This document shows, piece by piece, positions 52,520-60,953 of a stretch of DNA of 64,000 nucleotides. The notes below the pieces were generated by a model that made no database searches, was not told where the DNA came from, and saw only the letters and a program-made list of their open reading frames with translations. The stretch lies in NCBI RefSeq assembly GCF_016859125.1, contig NZ_CP069338.1, forward strand, positions 11,969,501 to 12,033,500. Direction: 5' to 3'. The stretch is from Archangium violaceum. Its GTDB lineage: Bacteria > Myxococcota > Myxococcia > Myxococcales > Myxococcaceae. Made by a program: the position numbers and the translations under genes. The stretch's first letter is position 1, and each line of letters begins with the position of its first letter.

Positions 52520-53506
52520 ATGCGCCTCTGGAAGAATCTGCTCATGGCTGGTGCCATGTCCGTGCTCGTGGTGTCGGCCGTGGCGGCTGCCGCCGACGTG
52601 AAGATCGGCTTCGTCGTCAAGCAGCCCGAGGAGCCGTGGTTCCAGGATGAGTGGAAGTTCGCGGACATCGCCGCCAAGGAGAAGGGTTTCACCCTGGTAA
52701 AGATTGCCGCCGAGGACGGAGAGAAGGCCCTTTCCGCACTCGACAACCTGGGTGTCCAGGGCGCGCAGGGGGTCATCATCTGCACCCCTGACGTCAAGCT
52801 TGGCCCGGGGCTGGTGGCCCGGGCCAACGCCAACCAGCTCAAGCTCATGACGGTCGATGACCGCCTGGTGAACAGCAAGGGCAAGCCGCTCGAGAACGTG
52901 CCCCACATGGGCATCTCCGCCACCAGGATTGGCGAGACCGTTGGCCAGGCCATCGTGGATCAGATCAAGGCGCGTGGCTGGAACATGAAGGAAGTCGGAG
53001 CCATCCGCGTGTCCTACGATCAGCTCCCCACCGCGAAGGACCGGGTCGAGGGCGCCATCTCCGTGCTGAAGCGGAATGGCTTCCTGGCGCAGAACATCTT
53101 CGACGCGCCGCAGAGCAAGACGGACACCGAGGCGGCGCTCAACGCCGCCACCGTCGTCCTCAACAAGAATCCCGGCATCAAGAAGTGGGTGGCGTTCGGC
53201 CTCAACGACGAGGCCGTGCTGGGCGCCGTCCGCGCGACCGAGGTGGCCGGCCTGAAGGCCACGGACGTGGTGGCCGTGGGCATCGGCGGCTCGGACGCGG
53301 CCATCAACGAGTTCAAGAAGCCCTCTCCCACCGGCTTCTACGGCAGCGTGATCATCTCGCCGAAGCGTCACGGCTACGAGACCACGCTCAACATGTACAA
53401 CTGGGTGACCGCCAACAAGGAGCCGGAGAGGCTCATCCTCACCTCCGGCAAGCTCGCCACCCGCGACACGTACAAGGACGTCCGCAAGGAGCTCGGCCTG
53501 CAGTAG
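52520..53506 (+). CDS. araF: L-arabinose-binding periplasmic protein
   Basis: A protein of 328 aa, the length of known AraF. The signal peptide ends VSAVAAAA. The family pattern is clear: VKIGFVVKQPEEPWFQDEW, FTLVKIAAEDGEKALSALDN, IICTPDVKLGPGLVARA, VDDRLVN, VSYDQLPTAKDRVEGAI, AFGLNDEAVLGAVRATE, GIGGSDAAINEF. It delivers arabinose (or galactose) to the AraGH importer encoded next. GGGAGG lies just before ATG 52520. Candidate promoter and operator are in the region upstream. Confidence 0.93.
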   Translation: MRLWKNLLMAGAMSVLVVSAVAAAADVKIGFVVKQPEEPWFQDEWKFADIAAKEKGFTLVKIAAEDGEKALSALDNLGVQGAQGVIICTPDVKLGPGLVARANANQLKLMTVDDRLVNSKGKPLENVPHMGISATRIGETVGQAIVDQIKARGWNMKEVGAIRVSYDQLPTAKDRVEGAISVLKRNGFLAQNIFDAPQSKTDTEAALNAATVVLNKNPGIKKWVAFGLNDEAVLGAVRATEVAGLKATDVVAVGIGGSDAAINEFKKPSPTGFYGSVIISPKRHGYETTLNMYNWVTANKEPERLILTSGKLATRDTYKDVRKELGLQ

Positions 53507-53534
53507 CAGTGGTCCCGGAACGTGGCGAGGGTGC

Positions 53535-55049
53535 ATGACGGCCTTTCTCGAATTCACGAACATCTCCAAGAGCTTCCCTGGCGTCAGAGCCCTCAAGGAT
53601 CTGAGCTTCACGGTTCCAGCCGGACGCGTCATCGGTCTGTTGGGTGAGAACGGAGCGGGCAAGTCCACGCTCATCAAGATCCTCGGCGGCGACCATCTGC
53701 CCGATACCGGGGAGATCCGCATCGCCGGCAAGGTCCACCGCTTCGCCTCGACGCGCGCGTCGATCACCGCGGGGGTCTCGGTCGTGCACCAGGAGCTGCA
53801 ACTGGTGCCCGAGCTGACGGTGGCCGAGAACCTCATGCTGGGCCGTTTCCCGAAGCGGTTCGGCGTCATCAACTATCGGGAGCTGTTCTCCAAGGTGGGC
53901 GCGGTGCTGCGGGACCTCGGCATCGACGTGGATCCGCGCACCAAGGTCGTGGACCTGTCGATTGGCGCCCGCCAGATGGTGGAGATCGCCAAGGCCGCCA
54001 TGTTCGACGCCTCGGTCATCGCCCTGGACGAGCCGACCTCGTCGCTCTCCGCGCACGAGAGCGAGATCCTCTTCCGGCTGGTCGACCGTCTCCGGAAGGC
54101 TGGCAAGGTCATCCTCTACGTCTCGCACCGTCTGGACGAGCTCTTCCGCCTGTGTGACGGCTGCGTCGTCCTGCGCGATGGCCGGCTCGTCGCCTGGCAC
54201 GAGACCATGGAGGGCCTGACGCGCCAGACATTGGTGCGCGAGATGGTGGGACGGGAGATCCAGAACATCTGGGGCTGGAGGCCCCGGACCCTGGGCCCGG
54301 TGCGCCTCTCCGTGTCGGGAGTGAGCGGCGCGCGGCTGTCGGCCCCCGCGAGCTTCGAGGTCCGCGCCGGGGAGATCCTCGGCTTCTTCGGGTTGGTGGG
54401 AGCGGGACGCAGCGAGCTGGCGCGACTGCTCTACGGAGCCGACGAGCGCCATGCGGGGGAGCTCCGGATCGACGGTCGGGTGGTGCGGATCGACAACCCC
54501 CGGCAGGCGGTGCGCGCCGGGCTCGTCCTCTGCCCCGAGGACCGGAAGAGCGACGGCATCCTCCAGGGCCGGTCCGTCGAGGAGAACATCAACATCTCCT
54601 GCCGGCGACACTTCTCGCCTCTCGGCGTGCTGAACATGGCCCGGGAAGCCGAAACGGCGAACGACTTCATCAAGGGGATGGGGGTGAGGACCCCCTCGCG
54701 CCACCAGGACATCGTCAACCTGTCGGGCGGCAACCAGCAGAAGGTCATCCTGTCACGCTGGCTGGCCGAGCGCGGCATCAAGGTCCTCATCATCGACGAG
54801 CCGACCCGAGGCATCGACGTCGGCGCCAAGAGCGAAATCTACGAGGTGCTCTACGGGCTGGCCGAGCAGGGCATCGCCCTCATCGTCATCTCGAGCGAAC
54901 TGCCCGAGGTCATGGGCATCTGCGACCGCGTTCTCGTGATGTGCGGCGGCCGCATCGCCGCGGAATTCCAACGCCCCGACTTCGCCGAGGAGAAACTCCT
55001 GGCGGCGGCACTGCCCGACCGCTCGGCGGCTCAAGAGGATTTGCAATGA
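53535..55049 (+). CDS. araG: L-arabinose ABC transporter ATP-binding protein
   Basis: A protein of 504 aa with two ABC domains. The first has Walker A GLLGENGAGKSTLIKIL, signature LSIGARQMVEIAKA and Walker B VIALDEPTSSLS. The second has a degenerate Walker A (GFFGLVGAGRSELARLL), signature LSGGNQQKVILSRWL and VLIIDEPTRGIDVGAKSEIY. This is the normal sugar-importer (RbsA/AraG) layout. It powers uptake through AraH. It starts 28 bases after araF and overlaps araH by 4 bases. Confidence 0.95.
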   Translation: MTAFLEFTNISKSFPGVRALKDLSFTVPAGRVIGLLGENGAGKSTLIKILGGDHLPDTGEIRIAGKVHRFASTRASITAGVSVVHQELQLVPELTVAENLMLGRFPKRFGVINYRELFSKVGAVLRDLGIDVDPRTKVVDLSIGARQMVEIAKAAMFDASVIALDEPTSSLSAHESEILFRLVDRLRKAGKVILYVSHRLDELFRLCDGCVVLRDGRLVAWHETMEGLTRQTLVREMVGREIQNIWGWRPRTLGPVRLSVSGVSGARLSAPASFEVRAGEILGFFGLVGAGRSELARLLYGADERHAGELRIDGRVVRIDNPRQAVRAGLVLCPEDRKSDGILQGRSVEENINISCRRHFSPLGVLNMAREAETANDFIKGMGVRTPSRHQDIVNLSGGNQQKVILSRWLAERGIKVLIIDEPTRGIDVGAKSEIYEVLYGLAEQGIALIVISSELPEVMGICDRVLVMCGGRIAAEFQRPDFAEEKLLAAALPDRSAAQEDLQ

Positions 55050-55996
55050 ATCGCCTGAAACGAGTCGTGCTCGGAGAACAGGGGCTGGTCATCCTGTTCC
55101 TGCTGGCCCTCGTGATCGTCTCCGTCACCGTCCCCAACTTCATGACCCAGCGCAACGTGCTGGGTCTGCTGCAATCGGTGGTGACCATCGGCATCGTCGC
55201 CTGCACGATGATGCTCTGTCTGGCGTCGCGTGACTTCGATCTCTCCGTCGGCTCGACGGTGGCCTTCTCCGGAATGATCGCCGTGATGGTGTCCAACCAC
55301 ACGGAGAACATCGGGCTGGGCCTGTTGGCCGCCCTGCTGTCCGGAGTGGTGGTCGGCGCCATCAATGGCCTGGTGATTGCCCGGCTGCGGATCAACGCCC
55401 TCATCACGACGCTGGCGACGATGCAGATCGTCCGCGGTCTGGCGCTGATCTCCTCGGATGGGCGCGCCGTCGGCGTCGACGACCCGGCGTATTTCGACAT
55501 CGCGCAGACGGCCCTGTTCGGCATCCCGCGGCCCATCGTCGTGATGGGGCTCTTCTTCCTGATCTTCGGCTTCGTGCTGAACCGCACGGTCTTCGGGCGC
55601 AACACGTTGGCGATCGGCGGCAATCCGGACGCCTCGCGGCTGGCCGGCGTCAACGTCGGCACCATCCGCATCTGGATCTTCACCCTCCAGGGACTGGCCT
55701 GCGCGGTCGCGGGCATCCTGCTGTCCTCACGCATCACCAGCGGTCAGCCGAACGCGGCACAGGGACTCGAGCTGTCCGTGATCTCCGCCTGCGTCCTGGG
55801 TGGTGTGTCGCTGGCCGGCGGGCGGGCCGCGATCTCCGGCGTGCTGGTGGGCGTGCTCATCATGGGCATCGCCGAGAACGTGATGAACCTGATGAACATC
55901 CAGGCCTTCTACCAATACGTCGTTCGCGGCGTGATCCTGCTGCTCGCGGTGCTGCTCGACAATCTCCGCACGCGCGCGACAGGAAAGCGCACCTAG
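55046..55996 (+). CDS. araH: L-arabinose ABC transporter permease
   Basis: A protein of 316 aa with eight to ten membrane segments, among them LVILFLLALVIVSVTVPNFM, GLGLLAALLSGVVVGAINGL and VMGLFFLIFGFVLNRTVFG. The family motif ALASRDFDLSVGS appears as CLASRDFDLSVGSTVAFSGM, along with TLATMQIVRGLALI, NTLAIGGNPDASRLAGV and CVLGGVSLAGGRA. ATG 55046 overlaps the araG stop (ATGA). It forms the channel of the importer. Confidence 0.95.
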   Translation: MNRLKRVVLGEQGLVILFLLALVIVSVTVPNFMTQRNVLGLLQSVVTIGIVACTMMLCLASRDFDLSVGSTVAFSGMIAVMVSNHTENIGLGLLAALLSGVVVGAINGLVIARLRINALITTLATMQIVRGLALISSDGRAVGVDDPAYFDIAQTALFGIPRPIVVMGLFFLIFGFVLNRTVFGRNTLAIGGNPDASRLAGVNVGTIRIWIFTLQGLACAVAGILLSSRITSGQPNAAQGLELSVISACVLGGVSLAGGRAAISGVLVGVLIMGIAENVMNLMNIQAFYQYVVRGVILLLAVLLDNLRTRATGKRT

Positions 55997-56024
55997 CCGT
56001 GTAACTCGTAGCGCGGGGGGTACC

Positions 56025-58229
56025 ATGGAAACACAAGAGGACAGGCATTGCGGACAACGGACGGGGATGGCGGGTTGGCTCGCGGGCTTGCTCGTCATCA
56101 TGGCCCTTCCCGCCTTCGCGCAGCAGAACCCGGCCGTGACCGTGAACGTGGACGTGAGCGCCGGCAGGCATCCCATCAGCCCCTTCATCTACGGCGTGGC
56201 CCATGCGAGCCAGGCCGATCTGGATGAGCTCAATGCTCCACTCAACCGCAGCGGAGGGAACGCCACCACCCGTTACAACTGGCGGTTGAACGCCACCAGT
56301 CGGGCCAGGGATTGGTACTTCGAGAGCCTCCCCCTCTCCTCCGGCACGCAACCTGGCGCGGAGGTGGATGCCTTCATCGCCAGCACCCGGGCCGCGGGTG
56401 CCGAGCCCCTCATCACCGTGCCCATGATAGGGTGGGTGGCACGGCTCGGAGCCAACCGCTCCGGCCTGGCCAGCTTCTCCATCGCCAAATATGGCCCGCA
56501 GCAGGATCGCGACGTGCAGTGGTTCCCCGACGCGGGCAATGGCATCCGGACCAATGGGCAGTACATCACCAACAACGACCCCAACGACGCCAACATGCCG
56601 GTGGATCAGCTCTTCCAGCGGGATTGGGTGCTCCACCTCCTCGCGCGCTGGGGCTCGCCAGTCTCCGGTGGGGTGAGACTCTTCACGATGGATAACGAAC
56701 CGAGCATCTGGCACGTCACCCACCGCGACGTCCATCCCACGGGAGCCACCATGGAGGAGGTGCGCAACCGGTTGCTGAACCATGCGGCCATGGTGAAGGA
56801 CACGGCTCCGGGGGCGCTCGTGCTCGGACCCGAGGAGTGGGGGTGGAGCGGCTATATCTACAGCGGGTATGACCAGCAATATGGCGCCGCGAACGGGTGG
56901 GGCTGGCTTCCGGATCGCATCGCCCATGGCGGTTGGGATTACCTGCCGTGGCTGCTCGACCAGTTCCGCCAGAACGAGCAGTCCACCGGGCGGCGGCTGT
57001 TGGACATCTTCACCGTCCACTACTACCCCCAGGGCGGCGAATTCAGCAGCGACACCACCACCGCCATGCAGCTGCGGCGCAACCGCTCGACGCGTGCGCT
57101 GTGGGATCCCAGCTACACGGACGAGTCGTGGATCCAGGACGAGGTCATGCTGATTCCCCGTCTGAAGAGCTGGGTCCAGAGCTACTACCCCGGGACGAGG
57201 ATTGGCATCACCGAATACAACTGGGGCGCGGATGCCCACATCAACGGAGCCACCGCGCAGGCCGACATCCTGGGCCTCTTCGGGCGCGAGGGGCTCGACT
57301 ATGGTGTCCGGTGGGAGTCGCCAGCCGCCTCCACGCCCACCTTCAAGGCGATGAAGCTGTACCGCAACTATGACGGTCTCAACTCGACCTTCGGGGACGT
57401 GAGCGTCTCGTGCACCGTGCCCAACCCGGACACGCTCTCGGCGTTCGCCTCCGAGCGCTCCAGCGATGGAGCCCTCACCGTCATGGTCATCAACAAGGTG
57501 CTGACGGGAGAGACCCCCGTCACGTTGAGCCTGCCGGGCTTCACCCATGCGGGGGGGGCGCAGCGCTGGCAGCTCACGTCGGCCAACACGATCACCCGAC
57601 TGCCGGATGTCGCCGTCTCGGCTGGGAAGGTGACCACCCGCGTGCCTCCGCAGAGCGTCACGCTCTTCGTCATCGCGGCCGGCCGCGTCAACCAGCCCCC
57701 GGTGGCGAACGCCACGGCGACCCCCGCTTCGGGCCCGGCGCCACTCACGGTGGGCTTCAGCGGTGCGGGTTCGGTGGACTCGGACGGAACGATCGTGTCG
57801 TACGCCTGGAGCTTTGGCGATGGCCAGTCGGGCACGGGCTCCACGGTGAGCCATACCTATACACAGCCGGGTACCTATACCGCGACGCTCACGGTGACGG
57901 ACAATGAGGGAGCCTCCGCCTCCGACACCGTGACGATCTCGGTGCTCACCCCCATCCCACTGGCGGCACCGACCGGTTTCTACACCCAGTACACCAGCCC
58001 GACGGTGACGCTGCGCTGGACGGACAATTCCCTGACGGAAGAGGGCTTCATCCTCGAGCGTTCACCCGACACCTGGCCTCCACAGTTCGTGGAGATCGGG
58101 CGGGTGAGCACCAACGTCACGACGTATGTGGACACGGTGGTCCCGGGCAGTTACCTGTACCGGGCCAAGGCCTTCCAGGGGGCGACGTCTTCCGCCTACT
58201 CGAACATGGACAGCGTCACGGTGAGATAG
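56025..58229 (+). CDS. Secreted GH44 endoglucanase/xyloglucanase with PKD and Fn3 domains
   Basis: A protein of 734 aa with a signal peptide (GLLVIMALPAFA, to about residue 32). The GH44 catalytic domain spans about 35-540. The acid/base is Glu225 in TMDNEPSIWHVTHRDVHP, the nucleophile Glu397 in RIGITEYNWGAD. A PKD domain (about 560-635: VSYAWSFGDGQSGTGSTVSH) and an Fn3-like domain (about 640-734) follow and probably aid substrate or surface binding. It cuts beta-glucan or xyloglucan outside the cell. It lies 28 bases downstream of araH and may be in the same transcript, linking degradation to uptake. A 9-bp-stem hairpin follows at 58234-58259. Confidence 0.93.
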   Translation: METQEDRHCGQRTGMAGWLAGLLVIMALPAFAQQNPAVTVNVDVSAGRHPISPFIYGVAHASQADLDELNAPLNRSGGNATTRYNWRLNATSRARDWYFESLPLSSGTQPGAEVDAFIASTRAAGAEPLITVPMIGWVARLGANRSGLASFSIAKYGPQQDRDVQWFPDAGNGIRTNGQYITNNDPNDANMPVDQLFQRDWVLHLLARWGSPVSGGVRLFTMDNEPSIWHVTHRDVHPTGATMEEVRNRLLNHAAMVKDTAPGALVLGPEEWGWSGYIYSGYDQQYGAANGWGWLPDRIAHGGWDYLPWLLDQFRQNEQSTGRRLLDIFTVHYYPQGGEFSSDTTTAMQLRRNRSTRALWDPSYTDESWIQDEVMLIPRLKSWVQSYYPGTRIGITEYNWGADAHINGATAQADILGLFGREGLDYGVRWESPAASTPTFKAMKLYRNYDGLNSTFGDVSVSCTVPNPDTLSAFASERSSDGALTVMVINKVLTGETPVTLSLPGFTHAGGAQRWQLTSANTITRLPDVAVSAGKVTTRVPPQSVTLFVIAAGRVNQPPVANATATPASGPAPLTVGFSGAGSVDSDGTIVSYAWSFGDGQSGTGSTVSHTYTQPGTYTATLTVTDNEGASASDTVTISVLTPIPLAAPTGFYTQYTSPTVTLRWTDNSLTEEGFILERSPDTWPPQFVEIGRVSTNVTTYVDTVVPGSYLYRAKAFQGATSSAYSNMDSVTVR

Positions 58230-58233
58230 CGAC

Positions 58234-58259
58234 TCTCGAGCGCGCCGCCTCGCTCGAGA
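58234..58259. terminator. Hairpin after the GH44 gene
   Basis: Perfect 9-bp stem, TCTCGAGCG (58234-58242) and CGCTCGAGA (58251-58259), just past the stop codon. It has no T-tract. Confidence 0.5.
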
Positions 58260-58351
58260 CATCCATCCACTACTCAACCAAACGTCACGTTTTCATGGAC
58301 CTCCTCGGGGAATACGGGGACATCCCGTCTTTCCCGCTTAAAGGATAGGTC

Positions 58352-59335
58352 ATGAATCGTCACGTTGGAGCCACGAACGTCGGCGGGCGTCTCCTGGTGC
58401 TGCTACCGCTGCTGGGCGGGTTGTTCTCGCCCGGGGGCTCACTCGCGGGCCTGGGCGCCCAAGACGCCTCCGCTGTCGACGCCTCGGACTGCCCAGGTTT
58501 CCCCCAGCAACGCGTTGCCGGAGTACCCGCGCCCGCAGATGGTGCGGGCCCATTGGTTGAACCTCAATGGTGAGTGGCAGTTCGCCAATGCCACCGCGGG
58601 CCAGACACCGCCCTTCGGCCAGAACCTGGCGGAGAGTGTGCTGGTCCCATTTCCCATCGAGTCGGCGCTCTCCGGCATCCAGCGTCACCAGGATCGCATG
58701 TGGTACCGGCGCACCTTCACCGTTCCGTGATCACCGACGTGGAGAATGAGATCAACGGCATCCTGACCTACGATCGGGCCGTGGTGAAGCCAGACGCCGC
58801 CCAGGTGCGCGCGGTCCACGACACCCTGATCGCCGCGTCGCGACAGCTCAACAACCAGGGTCCCCTGCCCCTCAACCAGTACCGCTCGCTCCAGGTGGTG
58901 ACACCGGGCTACACCGACCGCTGCTACGTGCGCCACGCCGACAGTCTGGGCGCCACCGCGCTCGTCAGCGCCACGAGCAGTGGCACGCTCAAGCAGGACG
59001 CGACCTTCAAGATCGTGGCCGGCCTGGCAGAAGGGAGCTGCTACTCCTTCGAGTCGCGCAACTACCCCGGCCGCTACCTGCGGCATGCCAACTCCCGTAT
59101 CCGCAACGATGCGCGCGATGGCTCGGCGCTGTTCGATCAGGACGCCACGTTCTGTGCCCAGCCGGGTCGCGCCGGTAGCGGCGTCTCGTTCGAGTCCTAC
59201 AACTACCCCGGCCGTTTCATCCGCCACTACAGCGCGGAGCTGTGGAGCACCGAAGGCGCGGGGAGCACCTGGAACAGCCCCACCAGCTTCAACCAGGACG
59301 TGAGCTGGAGCGTGGCCGCCCCCTGGGCGCCCTGA
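58352..59335 (+). pseudogene. GH2 glycosidase / AbfB pseudogene with frameshift and internal deletion
   Basis: ATG 58352 has AAGGATAGG upstream and a signal peptide (LLVLLPLLGGLFSPGGSLAG). Near 58490 the frame changes to NALPEYPRPQMVRAHWLNLN, GEWQFANATAG, RMWYRRTFTVP, the N-terminus of a GH2 glycosidase. At about 58730 this stops. A third frame gives ITDVENEINGILTYDRAVVK, then an AbfB arabinose-binding beta-trefoil (DRCYVRHADSLGAT, SFESRNYPGRYLRH, SFESYNYPGRFIRHYSAELW), ending at 59335. The GH2 catalytic core is missing. The residual AbfB frame (58574-59335) is open but probably not exported. Confidence 0.8.
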
Positions 59336-59350
59336 CTCGAGCCCGGCGGG

Positions 59351-59388
59351 GATGCCGGAGAACCCGCTCGACTCCGTTCTCCGGCATC
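59351..59388. terminator. Strong hairpin between convergent genes
   Basis: Perfect 13-bp stem, GATGCCGGAGAAC (59351-59363) and GTTCTCCGGCATC (59376-59388), between the GH2/AbfB pseudogene end and the lipoprotein gene end. It is probably a two-way terminator. Confidence 0.65.
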
Positions 59389-59395
59389 CGATCGG

Positions 59396-59794
59396 CTACT
59401 GAGGCTCCTGCGTGGTTGAGGAGTCGTCTTCCTCGGCGCCGGCACCGCCGGTGCCCAGGTCGTCCTGCGAGCGGGGCTCGAGCCTGGAGCCACTCGTATC
59501 GATGGCATCCGGGTCGGTCACGGGGTCCTCGTAACCGGAGCCGCCCGTGCTTCCCCGGTCCTCCTGAGGCACCGTGTAGCCCTTATAGATGCCAGGGGTA
59601 CGCTCCTCGGTGCCGGCGCCGCCCGTGCCTCCGGGACTGGTGGAGTCCGGAGTGGTGCCGCCCTGGTTCTCGGCCGGGGTCTGCGCCGGATCCGTGGACG
59701 AACCCCGCTGCGCGGCGCTGTCCGACTTGCACGCGGTACCGAAGGCCATGGCGCCAGCGAGGAGGCCGGTCAGAAGAAGCCTGGTCCTGGACAT
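59396..59794 (-). CDS. Small disordered lipoprotein
   Basis: A protein of 132 aa. Lipobox FGTAC (Cys22) after a standard leader (LLLTGLLAGAMA). The mature part is low complexity, rich in Gly, Ser, Thr, Asp and Gln (TPAENQGGTTPDSTSPGGTG, GSTGGSGYEDPVTDPD), without a recognisable domain. AAGGAG lies 7 bases before ATG 59794. It is probably an outer-surface or periplasmic lipoprotein of unknown role. Confidence 0.75.
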   Translation of the reverse strand: MSRTRLLLTGLLAGAMAFGTACKSDSAAQRGSSTDPAQTPAENQGGTTPDSTSPGGTGGAGTEERTPGIYKGYTVPQEDRGSTGGSGYEDPVTDPDAIDTSGSRLEPRSQDDLGTGGAGAEEDDSSTTQEPQ

Positions 59795-59932
59795 GGTGTC
59801 TCTCCTTGAGAGGAAGCGATGTGAGCCAGAAAGCTGCTCAGCAGGTCCATTCCCGTCAGGGAGCGCCTGGTTGATCTCCTGCTCCACGGGACGGCTGGCG
59901 GGAGGGCTCGCCAGCAATCCGCTGTCGCTTCC

Positions 59933-60952
59933 TCACCCGTCCTTCAGCAGCTCGTGGAGGACCTCGGTGGCGTAGGCCCCCTTGGGCAGCTCGAAGGTGA
60001 GCACCAGGTCCTCCCCTTCCACCTCCAGCGAGGGGTTCCCGAGCCGCACCCGGTAGGGCCTGCGCCCGCCCTGGGTCTCGTCGCCTCCACGTCTGAAGTC
60101 ATCCAGCGTCACGCCCTCGTCGGCGAGCAGCTTCGCCTCGGCCTCGGCCACGGCGTGAGCGGCCGAGGTCATCTTCGGCCCGAAGAGGGGCCCGGCGGGG
60201 CTCACCTCGAAGGCGGCCACGCGAGGCCCATCCACCTCGGGGGACTCGCAGACGAAGAGGCCCCCCGAGTCCTCGCGGCGCAGCACGTCACCGAGGAGCG
60301 CCTTGTCGAAGGTGCCCGCGCGCAGCCGGTCCACCAGGGCGCGGTTGAAGAGGCGGGACTGGAAGGCCGAGAGGTACAGCTTGCGCTGGAACTTGTCGGG
60401 GCGGCGCGGCAGCCGCTGGCCCAGCACCAGCAGCCGGCCGAAGTCCGCGTTGTCGCCCTCGCGCCCGAAGCGCTGGTCGCCGAAGTAGTTGGGCACGCCC
60501 CCGGCGCTCAGCCGGGTGAAGCTCTCGCGAGCGGCCCCCAGGTCCTTCACGCCCCTCAGGCGCAGCCGGAAGCGGTTTCCCTTGAGGTGTCCGGTGCGCA
60601 GCTTGTTGCCATGGCGCCGCGTCCACAGCACGCGCACGCCATCCAGGGTGAAGTCCGCGACGCGCGCCTCGGCCCGAGCGGGCACGGAGAGGAGCTGCCG
60701 GGTGATGGCCTGCCGGTCCTTCATCCCCGCCACGCCCACGTCGCCCTCGTCCACGCCCAGCAGGGTGGCCAGGGCCCGCACCACCTCGCGGGTGTCCCGG
60801 CCGCGCTTCTCCACCCAGAGGTAGAGGTGCTCGCCCTCTCCCGAGGGCTCGTAGGCGGGCAGCTCCTCCACCTCGAAGTCCTCGGGGACGAGCTTGAAGG
60901 CGCCACCGCAGCCCGGCACGTCCTCCGTCAGCCGGGGTCTCTCGGTGCTCAT
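59933..60952 (-). CDS. truD: tRNA pseudouridine synthase D
   Basis: Makes pseudouridine 13 in tRNA. 339 aa with the TruD signature KRGRDTREVVRALA and catalytic Asp79 in GMKDRQAITRQ, then NRFRLRLRGV, GVPNYFGDQRFGREGDNADF, QSRLFNRALVDR. The length fits the family. The start at 60952 lies one base past the stop of the upstream DUF4388 gene, so the two are likely translationally coupled. The gene is third in a TruD-DUF4388-DsbA-like operon read on the minus strand. Confidence 0.95.
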   Translation of the reverse strand: MSTERPRLTEDVPGCGGAFKLVPEDFEVEELPAYEPSGEGEHLYLWVEKRGRDTREVVRALATLLGVDEGDVGVAGMKDRQAITRQLLSVPARAEARVADFTLDGVRVLWTRRHGNKLRTGHLKGNRFRLRLRGVKDLGAARESFTRLSAGGVPNYFGDQRFGREGDNADFGRLLVLGQRLPRRPDKFQRKLYLSAFQSRLFNRALVDRLRAGTFDKALLGDVLRREDSGGLFVCESPEVDGPRVAAFEVSPAGPLFGPKMTSAAHAVAEAEAKLLADEGVTLDDFRRGGDETQGGRRPYRVRLGNPSLEVEGEDLVLTFELPKGAYATEVLHELLKDG

Positions 60953-60953
60953 G

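Noticed and set aside
58574-59335. AbfB-containing frame as an intact separate gene
   Set aside because: It starts in the middle of GH2 sequence, has no ribosome site or signal peptide, and begins with shadow residues. It is the tail of a deleted gene.
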